Of a stretch of DNA of 64,000 bases, positions 9,184 through 16,717 are shown piece by piece. This DNA is from Mycobacterium intracellulare ATCC 13950 (GTDB lineage Bacteria; Actinomycetota; Actinomycetes; Mycobacteriales; Mycobacteriaceae): assembly GCF_000277125.1 (NCBI RefSeq), contig NC_016946.1, positions 4,650,001-4,714,000 on the forward strand, written 5' to 3'. Position 1 is the stretch's first letter. Each line of letters begins with the position of its first letter. The position numbers and the translations under genes were made by a program. The notes below the pieces were generated by a model, which was not told where the DNA came from, made no database searches, and was given only the letters and a program-made list of their open reading frames with translations.

Positions 9184-10056
9184 TCACAAGCTCGGCTGCG
9201 GACTTTGTGTGTCGCGGCGCTCGCCAGTGGCGATGAAGTCATCGATCAGCTCCACCACCTGGTTCGGCGCCTCCACCTGCGCGAAATGACCGACGTCGGG
9301 CAGGATTTCGAGCCTGGCGTCGGTGCGAGCCTTGTGCGCGGCGTACGCGTGATCGACGGGGATGATGCCGTCGCGTTCCCCCCAGATCGCCATGACCGGC
9401 AAGTCCTCACGCAGCGAGAGTCTGTTGAGCGCGCTGACCGCCTGGCCCCGGTAGTCGACCACCGACCTCAGCGTCCGCAGGAACGACTGGCGCGTCTCAC
9501 CGTCGGACAACGACGAGTAGGCGCTCCACAGCTCGGCCCCGCGCGGCGACTGGATGCCCGCGCTTTTCAACCAGGACCTGAGCTTGTTGCCGACGGACAG
9601 GACGGGCGTGGGCGCGATGATCGGCAACACCAGCTCCGCCCCGGGGGCCGAGAGCAGCCGCAGCACCCATCCCACGTCGGGACCCAGGCCGCCGCTGCTG
9701 ATCAGGATCAACCGCTTGGCGTAGTCGGGGTGCTGATAGACGAACTGCATGGCGACACCGCCGCCGAGCGAATGACCGACCACGGTGGCCTGGCTGACAC
9801 CGAGTTCGTCGAGGAAATCACGAAGCCAGACCGCAAACGCGCCCAGCGAGTAGTCGGTGCGGGGCTTCGCGGACTGGCCGTGGCCCAACAGGTCGGGCGC
9901 GACGATCCGGAACTTCTTCGACAGCTGCGGTATCACGGATCGCCAGGTCTCCGAACTCCCCGCCATACCGTGGATCAGCAGCAACGCTTCGCCATCACCC
10001 TCGTCGCGATAGGCGATGCGATCCCCGTGTAACTCGAGAAACTTCATGTCACTCAT
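9184..10056 (-). CDS. Alpha/beta hydrolase
   Basis: A 290-residue alpha/beta-fold hydrolase. The oxyanion region is LLIHGMAGSSETW near residue 27, the nucleophile elbow is VVGHSLGGGVAM (Ser near residue 98), an acidic residue lies in GERDGIIPVDHAY, and the catalytic His is in PDVGHFAQVEAP near the C-terminus. The triad is complete, so the protein should be active on an ester, epoxide or C-C bond; the substrate cannot be told. The ATG at 10056 (MSDMKF) is preferred; an ATG at 10047 is equally possible. The much longer open frame upstream overlaps the divergent NYN gene and is not believed. Confidence 0.88.
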   Translation of the reverse strand: MSDMKFLELHGDRIAYRDEGDGEALLLIHGMAGSSETWRSVIPQLSKKFRIVAPDLLGHGQSAKPRTDYSLGAFAVWLRDFLDELGVSQATVVGHSLGGGVAMQFVYQHPDYAKRLILISSGGLGPDVGWVLRLLSAPGAELVLPIIAPTPVLSVGNKLRSWLKSAGIQSPRGAELWSAYSSLSDGETRQSFLRTLRSVVDYRGQAVSALNRLSLREDLPVMAIWGERDGIIPVDHAYAAHKARTDARLEILPDVGHFAQVEAPNQVVELIDDFIATGERRDTQSPQPSL

Positions 10057-10122
10057 TCGGGCTGTGTACCCGCTTTGGCCCTGCTGACGACGCGGGCAGG
10101 GCAAATGCCCGTCCGTTGAGCA

Positions 10123-11022
10123 ATGATCAAGGGCATGACCGAACCGGTTGCGGCCCGCGTGGCCGTCTACCTCGACTTCGACAACATCGTGATCTCGCGG
10201 TACGACCAGATACACGGGCGAAACTCGTTTCAGAAGGACAAGGCCAAGGGGCTCGAGCAGCATTCCGAACGGTTGGGCCAGGCGACGGTCGACGTCGGCG
10301 CCATCCTCGACTACGCGTCGTCGTTCGGGACCCTGGTGCTCACCCGCGCCTATGCGGACTGGTCGGCGGATATCAACGCCGGATACCGCGGCCAGCTGGT
10401 GGCCCGGGCGGTCGACCTGGTGCAGTTGTTCCCCGCGGCGGCCTACGGCAAGAACGGCGCCGACATCCGGCTGGCCGTCGACGCGGTCGAGGACATGTTC
10501 CGGCTGCCCGACCTGACCCACGTGGTGATCGTGGCCGGCGATTCCGACTACATCCCGCTGGCCCAGCGCTGTAAGAGGCTGGGCCGGTACGTGGTGGGCA
10601 TCGGGGTGGCCGGGGCGTCGAGCCGGGCGCTGGCGGCCGCGTGCGAGGAGTTCGTCGTGTACGACGCGCTGCCGGGGGTTCCCGCGCTCGACCGCGAGCC
10701 CGGGCCGGCCGACACCGCCCCGCAGAAGCAGCGCGGCGGGCGCACCAAGGCGGCGCAGGCCGAGGAGCCCGAGCCGCCCGACGCGCAGGCCGCCGCCACC
10801 GCGCTGCTGACGCGCGCGCTACAGATCGGCCTGGAGAAAGACGACGTCGACTGGCTGCACAACTCCGCGGTGAAGGCACAGATGCGGCGCATGGATCCGT
10901 CGTTCAGCGAAAGATCTTTGGGTTTCCGGTCATTCAGCGATTTCCTGCGGTCGCGCTCCGACGTCGTCGAGCTGGACGAGACGTCGACGACGCGGATGGT
11001 GCGGCTGCGCGCGCAGGATTGA
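10123..11022 (+). CDS. NYN (PIN-like) ribonuclease domain with C-terminal LOTUS-like domain
   Basis: A 299-residue protein. Residues about 10-175 form a NYN domain of the PIN-like nuclease superfamily. The expected acidic residues are visible in VYLDFDNI, NGADIRLAVDAVEDM and VAGDSDYIPL, the last being the classical NYN motif. A Pro/Ala linker follows, and residues about 225-295 (LEKDDVDWLHNSAVKAQMRR, then a Phe-rich half) look like an OST-HTH/LOTUS RNA-binding domain. This suggests an RNA-processing or RNA-decay enzyme. The start may be ATG 10123 or ATG 10135. It may correspond to Rv0579. It is transcribed away from the hydrolase and towards the second P450. Confidence 0.85.
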   Translation: MIKGMTEPVAARVAVYLDFDNIVISRYDQIHGRNSFQKDKAKGLEQHSERLGQATVDVGAILDYASSFGTLVLTRAYADWSADINAGYRGQLVARAVDLVQLFPAAAYGKNGADIRLAVDAVEDMFRLPDLTHVVIVAGDSDYIPLAQRCKRLGRYVVGIGVAGASSRALAAACEEFVVYDALPGVPALDREPGPADTAPQKQRGGRTKAAQAEEPEPPDAQAAATALLTRALQIGLEKDDVDWLHNSAVKAQMRRMDPSFSERSLGFRSFSDFLRSRSDVVELDETSTTRMVRLRAQD

Positions 11023-11175
11023 GCGGCGTCGCCCCCGCGTCGCGGCAATGCATTTTCTCGCTGGTGTATGGCGTTTCGCCGGTGCGCGGATCGATATCGT
11101 TGACAGCGCCCCGGGGTGGCCATACATTGTCTGGGAGTCGTCCGCAGCTGGTGGGGGATGAATGAGGAGACCGTC

Positions 11176-12405
11176 ATGACCGTCGGTGCCGCTCCCCCAA
11201 GCGTTTTCGACGCCGACCTGCCCACCCTGTCCTACCGTGACGACGAAACACCCGCGGAGGTCTACCCGCGCCTGCGGGAGGCGCAACGGCACGCGCCCGT
11301 CGCGCTGGGGCCGCACGGCCCCGAGGTGCTCGGGTACCACATGGTCCGGTCCGTCCTGCGGGACACGCGGTTCCAGATCCCGCCCGGCCTGAATCTCCTT
11401 GTCCAGGGCATCACTTCGGGCCCGCTGTGGGACAAGGTGGTCAACAGCCTGCTGTGCCTCGAGGGCGACGCGCACCACCGGCTGCGCAGCCTGACCTCCA
11501 AGGCGTTCACGCCGAAGGCCACCCTGCGCCTGCACGACACCATGGTCGGCGTGCTCAACGAACTGGTCGATCGGGTCGCCGGCGCCGGGCGCTGCGACGT
11601 CGTCACCGACATCGCGCGCCCGTATCCCGTGCCGATCATCTGCGCGCTGCTCGGGGCGCCCCGCGAGGACTGGCAACGGTTCTCGCTGTGGGCGGACGAC
11701 GTGTTCAAGGCGTTCAGCTTCACCGCCGACCTGACCGAAGTGGAGCCCGTCGTGATGCGCGCGTGGCGCCAACTCGACGCCTATGTCGACGAGATGGTCG
11801 CCGGGCGCCGCCGCAGCCTGACCGACGACCTGCTGTCCGACCTGATCCGCGCCGAGGACGAGGGCGACCGCCTCGACGCGGCCGAACTGCGCATGCTGGC
11901 CGGGGGGCTGCTGCTGGCGGGGACGGACACCACCCGCAACCAGGTCGCCGCGTCGGTGCACCTGCTGTGCGAGCACCCGGAACAGTGGGAGCTGCTGCGC
12001 CGGCGACCCGAGTTGGCGATGCGCGCGGTCGAGGAGACCATGCGGCACTCGCCGATCGTGTGCGGGACGCTGCGGCTGGTGGCCGAGGACGCCGAGGTCG
12101 ACGGCTACGTGTTTCCCGCCGGCACGATGGTCCTGCTCAACACCGGGGCGGCGAACCGCGACCCCACCGTCTACGACGACCCGGACCGCGTCGACATCAC
12201 CCGCGAGGGCGCCCCGCCGATCCTGACGTTCGGCGGCGGCGCGCATTACTGCCTGGGCGCCAACCTGGCCAGGCGCGAGATCGCCGAGGCGCTGACCGTC
12301 TTGACCGCCCGCCTGCGCAATCCGCGCATCGCCGGCCCGGCTCCGTGGAAGCCGATGGGAACGCTGGGCGGCCCGCTGAGCCTGCCGCTGGAGTTCGACC
12401 GCTAG
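11176..12405 (+). CDS. Cytochrome P450
   Basis: Haem monooxygenase of 409 residues. It shows the I-helix LAGTDTTRNQ, the K-helix EETMRHSP and the haem loop FGGGAHYCLGANLAR near residue 350. It belongs to the soluble bacterial P450 class, but I cannot place it in a CYP family, and it is clearly different from the CYP125-like gene at 6763. The ATG at 11176 is preferred because AGGAG lies 6 bp upstream; an in-frame ATG at 11158 has no such site. Substrate and redox partner are unknown, as no ferredoxin gene is adjacent. The gene ends 100 bp before an IS30 element. Confidence 0.92.
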   Translation: MTVGAAPPSVFDADLPTLSYRDDETPAEVYPRLREAQRHAPVALGPHGPEVLGYHMVRSVLRDTRFQIPPGLNLLVQGITSGPLWDKVVNSLLCLEGDAHHRLRSLTSKAFTPKATLRLHDTMVGVLNELVDRVAGAGRCDVVTDIARPYPVPIICALLGAPREDWQRFSLWADDVFKAFSFTADLTEVEPVVMRAWRQLDAYVDEMVAGRRRSLTDDLLSDLIRAEDEGDRLDAAELRMLAGGLLLAGTDTTRNQVAASVHLLCEHPEQWELLRRRPELAMRAVEETMRHSPIVCGTLRLVAEDAEVDGYVFPAGTMVLLNTGAANRDPTVYDDPDRVDITREGAPPILTFGGGAHYCLGANLARREIAEALTVLTARLRNPRIAGPAPWKPMGTLGGPLSLPLEFDR

Positions 12406-12452
12406 GCATCCGGCGCCGCTCAGGGATTCGGGTGTGAGCTCGCGGATTCGGG

Positions 12453-12476
12453 TGTGAATCCATGGCTTTGACTGTG
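12453..12476 (+). repeat. Left arm of extended inverted repeat flanking IS30 copy 1
   Basis: A 24-bp sequence beginning TGTGAATCC that matches the reverse complement of 13833-13856 at 22 of 24 positions by eye. It lies outside the terminal repeats of the insertion sequence, so it belongs to the target, a palindromic intergenic sequence that the element has split. Confidence 0.75.
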
Positions 12477-12505
12477 CGCTGAGGGCGACGACACGCCGGG
12501 TGGTT

Positions 12506-13770
12506 TCAAGGTTTGGTTGCAACAGTGGTTTGTGGCGGGTTGACAGTAGCCGGTTGAGGACTTGGGCGGGGCTGTCCCAGCCGAAGCGTTTGCGTGGGCG
12601 TTCGTTGAGTTCAGCGGCGACTTCGGCGAGGTAGTCGGCCGAGTGCACGGATAAGTCGGTGCCTTTCGGAAAGTATTGGCGCAATAGGCCATTGGTGTTT
12701 TCGTTGCTGCCGCGCTGCCAGGGTGAGTGTGGATCGCAAAAGTAGATGTCGATGCCGGCGTCGATACTGATGCGGGCATGGCGCAACATTTCGTGGCCTT
12801 GGTCCCAGGTCAGCGAGCGCCGCAATGCCTGGGGCAGGGTTTTGATGGTGGCGATCATCGCATCAGCCACCGTCTCAGGGTCGCGACGGGCGGGCAGGTG
12901 CAGCAGTTGCACGAACCCGGTGGAACGTTCGACCAGGGTGCCGATCTGAGAGTGTTGATTTTTGCCCAGGATTAAGTCACCCTCCCAGTGCCCGGGCACC
13001 GCGCGGTCAGCGGCCTCAGCGGGCCGCTCACTGATGTTGACCATGCCCGGAATTCGGCCGCAGCCGCTACGGGCGCCGACTCTGGCCCGTGGCTTGCGCA
13101 ATGCCCGCCCGGTCCGCAAACACTTAGTCAGCTCGCGGCGTAGCTCCCCGCGTCCTTGCACGTAGAGCGCCTTGTAGATGGTTTCGTGGGACACCTGCAT
13201 CTCCGGGCGGTCGGAATACGTCGTGGCCAACATCCCGGCAATCTGCTCCGGGCTGTACTTCTTGACCAACCACGCTTGCACCTGATCACGCAACGCAGGG
13301 CAGCGACCCAGCTTGCCGATCTTGGGCCGGCGCGCTCGCTGCTCGCTGCGAAGCTGAGCAATCCGCGCCGAATAGCCCGATTTCGCATCCACGCCCGCTC
13401 GGCGGGCTCCGAAGCGGTAACGAGAACGATAACGGCCCACATACCCCCGCATGACGCCGTTGTTGGCGATCTCGCGCATGACTGTCGACGGGGCCCGGCC
13501 CAACCGGGCTGCCATCGAGCGAATCGATTCGCCCTGAGCGGCGCCGATCATGATCTGTTCACGCTCATCAGCCGACAACCGCGGCCGTTTCTGCCCCTGA
13601 GGGGCTAACCATCGCGGATTCACACCACCAAACCTGCGAAACCACTTGCCGCCGCACGTCGCCGACACGCCGACCGCAACCCCGGCGTCCTCCGAGGACA
13701 CCCCGGACGCGATCAACTCCCAATACCGGCGCTGCACCGACAACAACTGAGGCTGACCCGTCATCAACAC
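12506..13770 (-). pseudogene. IS30-family transposase, C-terminally frameshifted
   Basis: DDE transposase with an N-terminal helix-turn-helix (DEREQIMIGAAQGESIRSMA, near residue 68) and the catalytic region: GHWEGDLILG for the first Asp, LTWDQGHEM for the second, and SNENTNGLLRQYF for the Glu. Compared with copy 2, one base is missing close to the 3' end, between the codons for LLST and the terminal repeat. The frame therefore misses the stop codon inside the left terminal repeat and stays open far into the antisense of the neighbouring P450 gene. The catalytic core is intact, so the product may be a C-terminally extended or a dead enzyme. The loss is inferred by comparison of the two copies. 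Confidence 0.75.
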
Positions 13771-13803
13771 CCCTAACTACGAAGTGTTGCAATCACCCCT
13801 TGA
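12506..13803 (-). mobile_element. IS30-family insertion sequence, copy 1
   Basis: Element of about 1298 bp. Imperfect terminal repeats are visible at 12506-12524 (TCAAGGTTTGGTTGCAACA) and 13785-13803 (reverse complement TCAAGGGGTGATTGCAACA). It carries a single transposase frame on the minus strand. A second, diverged copy lies at 51540-52838 in the same orientation. The boundaries could extend a few bases on each side, because the bases GCCCAAG on the right are shared by both copies. No clear target duplication was found. Confidence 0.88.
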
Positions 13804-13832
13804 GCCCAAGCCGAGCGCGGCCGCCGTGGCTT

Positions 13833-13856
13833 CACAGTCAAAGCCAAGGCTTCACA
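13833..13856 (-). repeat. Right arm of extended inverted repeat flanking IS30 copy 1
   Basis: Reverse complement of the arm at 12453-12476 with two mismatches. The sequence around it, GGCTTCACAGTCAAAGCC followed by AAGGCTTCACA, also contains short repeats of GGCTTCACA. It resembles palindromic intergenic sequences that are common in mycobacteria. Confidence 0.72.
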
Positions 13857-13949
13857 CCCAACGCGACGCCGTTGGCAATCCGCCGAGTCGCGGTGGCGGC
13901 GGGGCGGCCTTACGCTGCGGGGGTTACACGAACTTCACGGGGGTTTTCG

Positions 13950-15269
13950 ATGCGCGCAACCTGGGGACCGGCCGCCGCCGCGGTCGCCTGCCTGGCGCTG
14001 TCGTCCTGCTCGGAAACCGTGTCGGCGCCCCCGCTGACCCCCACCGCGCCGACGTCGGCGTCGAAAACGACCACCCGTGCGGGACCCGCCCCGATCACGG
14101 GCCCGCTGGAAAAGGACTGGAAGAGCTACGGCGGCACGGCGTACTTCGGCTGCCCGCAGACCTTTTCGGCCGGCAAATCCGCACTCGACGACATCCGGCC
14201 GAAGATCTTCGACCCGAAGACGGGACAGTACGTCGCGCCGGCCATCCCCACGATCGCCGCCGGCGAGAACCTCACCGGTGCCATGTGCGGGCTGACCGGG
14301 ACCGCCGCCGACCTGAAGGTCGTCTACGTGGTCACCACCGTCAAGCCCGCCCAGGCCCCGGCGCCCGAAATATCAAGGACCACCGCGTATTCCTACGACT
14401 GGTCCTCGGGCCACCAGGTCGCCACCAAAGAACTGCAGCCGCCGACCCCCGGCCTGAGGTTGGCGGCGCCGAAGGAATGGGGACTGGCCCCGACCGCCTC
14501 GGGCGTGGCGTGGGTGAACGCCTTCACCGACGGGCACGCCCCCGCGTCGCCGCCCCGAACCGTGGTCCTGTCCGGCGCCGACCTGTCGATCATGTGGGAC
14601 GATCCCCAGCCCGCCCGGGTTTGGCAGGACGTCATTGCGTTCCCCCGCAACGCCGATCCCGGCAAGGCCTCGGGGGCCGAGCTGCGCCGCCCGAACGGGG
14701 AGGCGATCTACCAGGACGACGACGCGCAATCCGTGGACGCCGAATTGGCCGACGGCCCAGACAAACTGGTGAAGATCACCCACCGGGAGTCGCGCAACCC
14801 ACCGGCCGTCTCCACGATGTTCTATGACCTCAACGCCAAATCCCTCATCAAGATCGGCGATTCGGACCGGGTCTCCGGCGGCGGGCTGAGCGCGGCCCTG
14901 TCCGACGGGAAACTGTTTGTCGACGGGCACAATTCGGAGAACTCCTCGTTCGGGTTCGGGGTGTGGAACCTGCGCAGCCAACAGTGGGACTTGCTCAAAA
15001 GCCGCGACGACGCCAAGAAGATGTCGATTTCGAAGCTGGCGTTCTTCGAAGACCACCTCTACCTCACCGGCAGCGGCGGCACGTTCTCGGTCATCGCCCT
15101 TCCTGCAACGGATCCCGTCGCGTCCGGCTGGTCGACACGCCCCTTCGAGCGGATATCCGGATGGACGCTGGTGTGCCGCGGCGAGACCGCGCCGTCGTCC
15201 AACGGCGAGTGCAAGGAGATCGTCATGGTGCAAGACCAGGACGGCCACTACCCCGGGCCCTGGTTCTGA
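13950..15269 (+). CDS. Putative secreted lipoprotein, function unknown
   Basis: A 439-residue protein with a lipoprotein signal peptide ending in lipobox LSSC near residue 21, then a Pro/Thr-rich linker. The rest has repeated short beta-strand and turn segments with many Trp, Asp and Gly (for example SYDWSSGHQVATKE and FGVWNLRSQQWDLL), which could be a beta-propeller, although I cannot assign blades. The ATG at 13950 gives a clean signal peptide. It follows the IS30 element and converges on the NRAMP gene with 13 bp between the stops. I do not recognise a named orthologue. The substrate or partner is unknown; location on the outer face of the membrane is inferred. Confidence 0.75.
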   Translation: MRATWGPAAAAVACLALSSCSETVSAPPLTPTAPTSASKTTTRAGPAPITGPLEKDWKSYGGTAYFGCPQTFSAGKSALDDIRPKIFDPKTGQYVAPAIPTIAAGENLTGAMCGLTGTAADLKVVYVVTTVKPAQAPAPEISRTTAYSYDWSSGHQVATKELQPPTPGLRLAAPKEWGLAPTASGVAWVNAFTDGHAPASPPRTVVLSGADLSIMWDDPQPARVWQDVIAFPRNADPGKASGAELRRPNGEAIYQDDDAQSVDAELADGPDKLVKITHRESRNPPAVSTMFYDLNAKSLIKIGDSDRVSGGGLSAALSDGKLFVDGHNSENSSFGFGVWNLRSQQWDLLKSRDDAKKMSISKLAFFEDHLYLTGSGGTFSVIALPATDPVASGWSTRPFERISGWTLVCRGETAPSSNGECKEIVMVQDQDGHYPGPWF

Positions 15270-15282
15270 CGGTCGCCCGCGG

Positions 15283-16590
15283 TCAGGTCCAGCCGAGGGC
15301 CTGCGGAACCATGTACAGGCCGAACCCGATGGTCACGAAGCACAGCGCGCGGGTGACGTATTTGTGCAGCCCGCGCATGCGCCACTGCTCGGGCAGGGCC
15401 CTGGCCTCCAGCGCCAGCAGCAGGCCCAGGACGATGGGCAGCAGCAACGCGTTCATGACTTCGACGTCCACGGCCAGATTGACCAGGTCGACGCTGGCCA
15501 GCACCAGCACCGCGCCCACGATGTGCGCCAGCGAATACGTGATGTAGAACCTGGCGGTGGCGCGGTTGGGCCGCTCGTTGAGCGTGTGCTTCCAGCCGAA
15601 CACCTCCGCGAGCCCCCACGCGCCCGCGAGCGAGGCGACGATCGCGGCCACCAGCGCCGCGCCCAGCATGCCGAGCCCGAACAGCACCGTCCCGCCGACC
15701 CGGCCGAGGTAGGGCGTGAGCGACTGGGCGATCTGGCCGACGGTCTCCAGTTCCGCGCCGCCGCCCTGCGCGCCGCTCGTCCCAATGGTGGACGCCATGG
15801 TGACCACCACCGCGATCATGATCAGCTGGGTCAGCACCGCGCCGAAGGCGGTGTCGTAACGGGCCTGGCGAATCGTGTTCTCCGACAGGCGCTTATCGAC
15901 CACCGCTCCCTGCTGGTAGAAGATCATCCACGGCATGATGACCGCGCCGACGTTGGCCGCGACCAGTAGCAGGTATGACGAGTTGCCGAGCGGCATCGAC
16001 GACAACCCGCCCACCAGGGCTCTGGGGTCGGGCCGGGCCATGACCATCGCCACCAGGAAGGCCAGTTCGGCGGCGCCGACGACCAGGCCGATGCGCTCGA
16101 CGCGCCGGTAGCTACCGGTCAGGGCCAGCGCCAGCAGCGCGACGGTCGCGACCGGAATGCTCACCCAGCGCGAGACGCCGAAGAGTTCACCCACCCCTGC
16201 CACCCCGGCGAACTCCGTGAGCAACGCCCCGATCGCCGAGGCGAACAGGGTGAACGCCGACAGCCACGCCCAGCCGCGGCCGAACCGCTCCCGGATCAGC
16301 GAGCCGTGGCCGCGCCCGGTGACGATGCCCAGCCGCACGGTCATTTCCTGCACGACGTAGAGCACCGGCATCAGGATCAGCTGCGGCAGCACCATCCGGT
16401 AGCCCCACTGGGCGCCGGACTGCGACGCGGTGATCAGCGACCCGGCATCGGTGTCGGCCAGCATCACCACCAGGCCGGGGCCCCACACCGACAGCAGCCC
16501 CCATCGCAGCCAGCGGCCACGGGTGCGCAGCGGTATGTGCGGCCGGTCCTCGGATTCGTCCGCCACCGGCGGGGTGGTCGTATCGGTCAC
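15283..16590 (-). CDS. NRAMP-related divalent metal transporter, atypical motifs
   Basis: A 435-residue protein with about 11 hydrophobic segments in the NRAMP (LeuT-like) order. In TM1 the usual Asp-Pro-Gly-Asn is replaced by TDAGS (ADTDAGSLITASQSGAQWGY), and in TM6 the usual Met-Pro-His is replaced by MPWMIFYQQ. NRAMP proteins import Mn2+, Fe2+ or related ions with protons. The altered ligands suggest another ion, perhaps as in the NRAMP-related Mg2+ transporters, but this is inference. The GTG start is preceded by TAGGAT ending 6 bp upstream, so a leaderless message is likely. Two CCTAAC repeats overlap this promoter. The gene is divergent from the molybdo-oxidoreductase. Confidence 0.85.
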   Translation of the reverse strand: MTDTTTPPVADESEDRPHIPLRTRGRWLRWGLLSVWGPGLVVMLADTDAGSLITASQSGAQWGYRMVLPQLILMPVLYVVQEMTVRLGIVTGRGHGSLIRERFGRGWAWLSAFTLFASAIGALLTEFAGVAGVGELFGVSRWVSIPVATVALLALALTGSYRRVERIGLVVGAAELAFLVAMVMARPDPRALVGGLSSMPLGNSSYLLLVAANVGAVIMPWMIFYQQGAVVDKRLSENTIRQARYDTAFGAVLTQLIMIAVVVTMASTIGTSGAQGGGAELETVGQIAQSLTPYLGRVGGTVLFGLGMLGAALVAAIVASLAGAWGLAEVFGWKHTLNERPNRATARFYITYSLAHIVGAVLVLASVDLVNLAVDVEVMNALLLPIVLGLLLALEARALPEQWRMRGLHKYVTRALCFVTIGFGLYMVPQALGWT

Positions 16591-16598
16591 CGGTGGAT

Positions 16599-16619
16599 CC
16601 TAACTAGGGGCCGCCTAAC
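16599..16619 (-). promoter_or_regulatory. Paired CCTAAC repeats over the NRAMP promoter
   Basis: CCTAAC occurs at 16599-16604 and 16614-16619, reading GTTAGG twice on the NRAMP coding strand and overlapping the TAGGAT -10 box. Metal-responsive repressors of the DtxR family bind TTAGG-containing sites in mycobacteria, so this may be a metal operator. The pair is a direct repeat rather than the symmetrical iron box, so the assignment is weak. Confidence 0.35.
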
Positions 16620-16687
16620 CACGGGCGTTTGCCGGAGAGCGCCATTGGCCGAAAATGTGCCGTCATTCTCGAAAATGCGATAGGCGT

Positions 16688-16702
16688 TCTCGAATCGCGA
16701 GA
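16688..16702. promoter_or_regulatory. Dyad next to the -10 box of the molybdo-oxidoreductase gene
   Basis: TCTCG, five bases, CGAGA forms an inverted repeat directly before the TACGTT -10 box (16704-16709), which ends 8 bp before the ATG. A second short dyad, CATTCTCGAAAATG, lies at 16664-16677, and GAAAATG is repeated at 16651. This arrangement fits an operator for an unknown regulator. Confidence 0.4.
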
Positions 16703-16717
16703 GTACGTTGCCCAAGT

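Noticed and set aside
10930..12505. Minus-strand open frame extending the IS30 transposase to 946 residues
   Set aside because: The part beyond the left terminal repeat is antisense to a well supported P450 gene. The frame is open only because of high GC and the one-base deletion in the element.
16599..16619. Classical IdeR iron box
   Set aside because: The two GTTAGG sequences are direct repeats and lack the 19-bp symmetry of an iron box; kept only as a weak metal-operator candidate.
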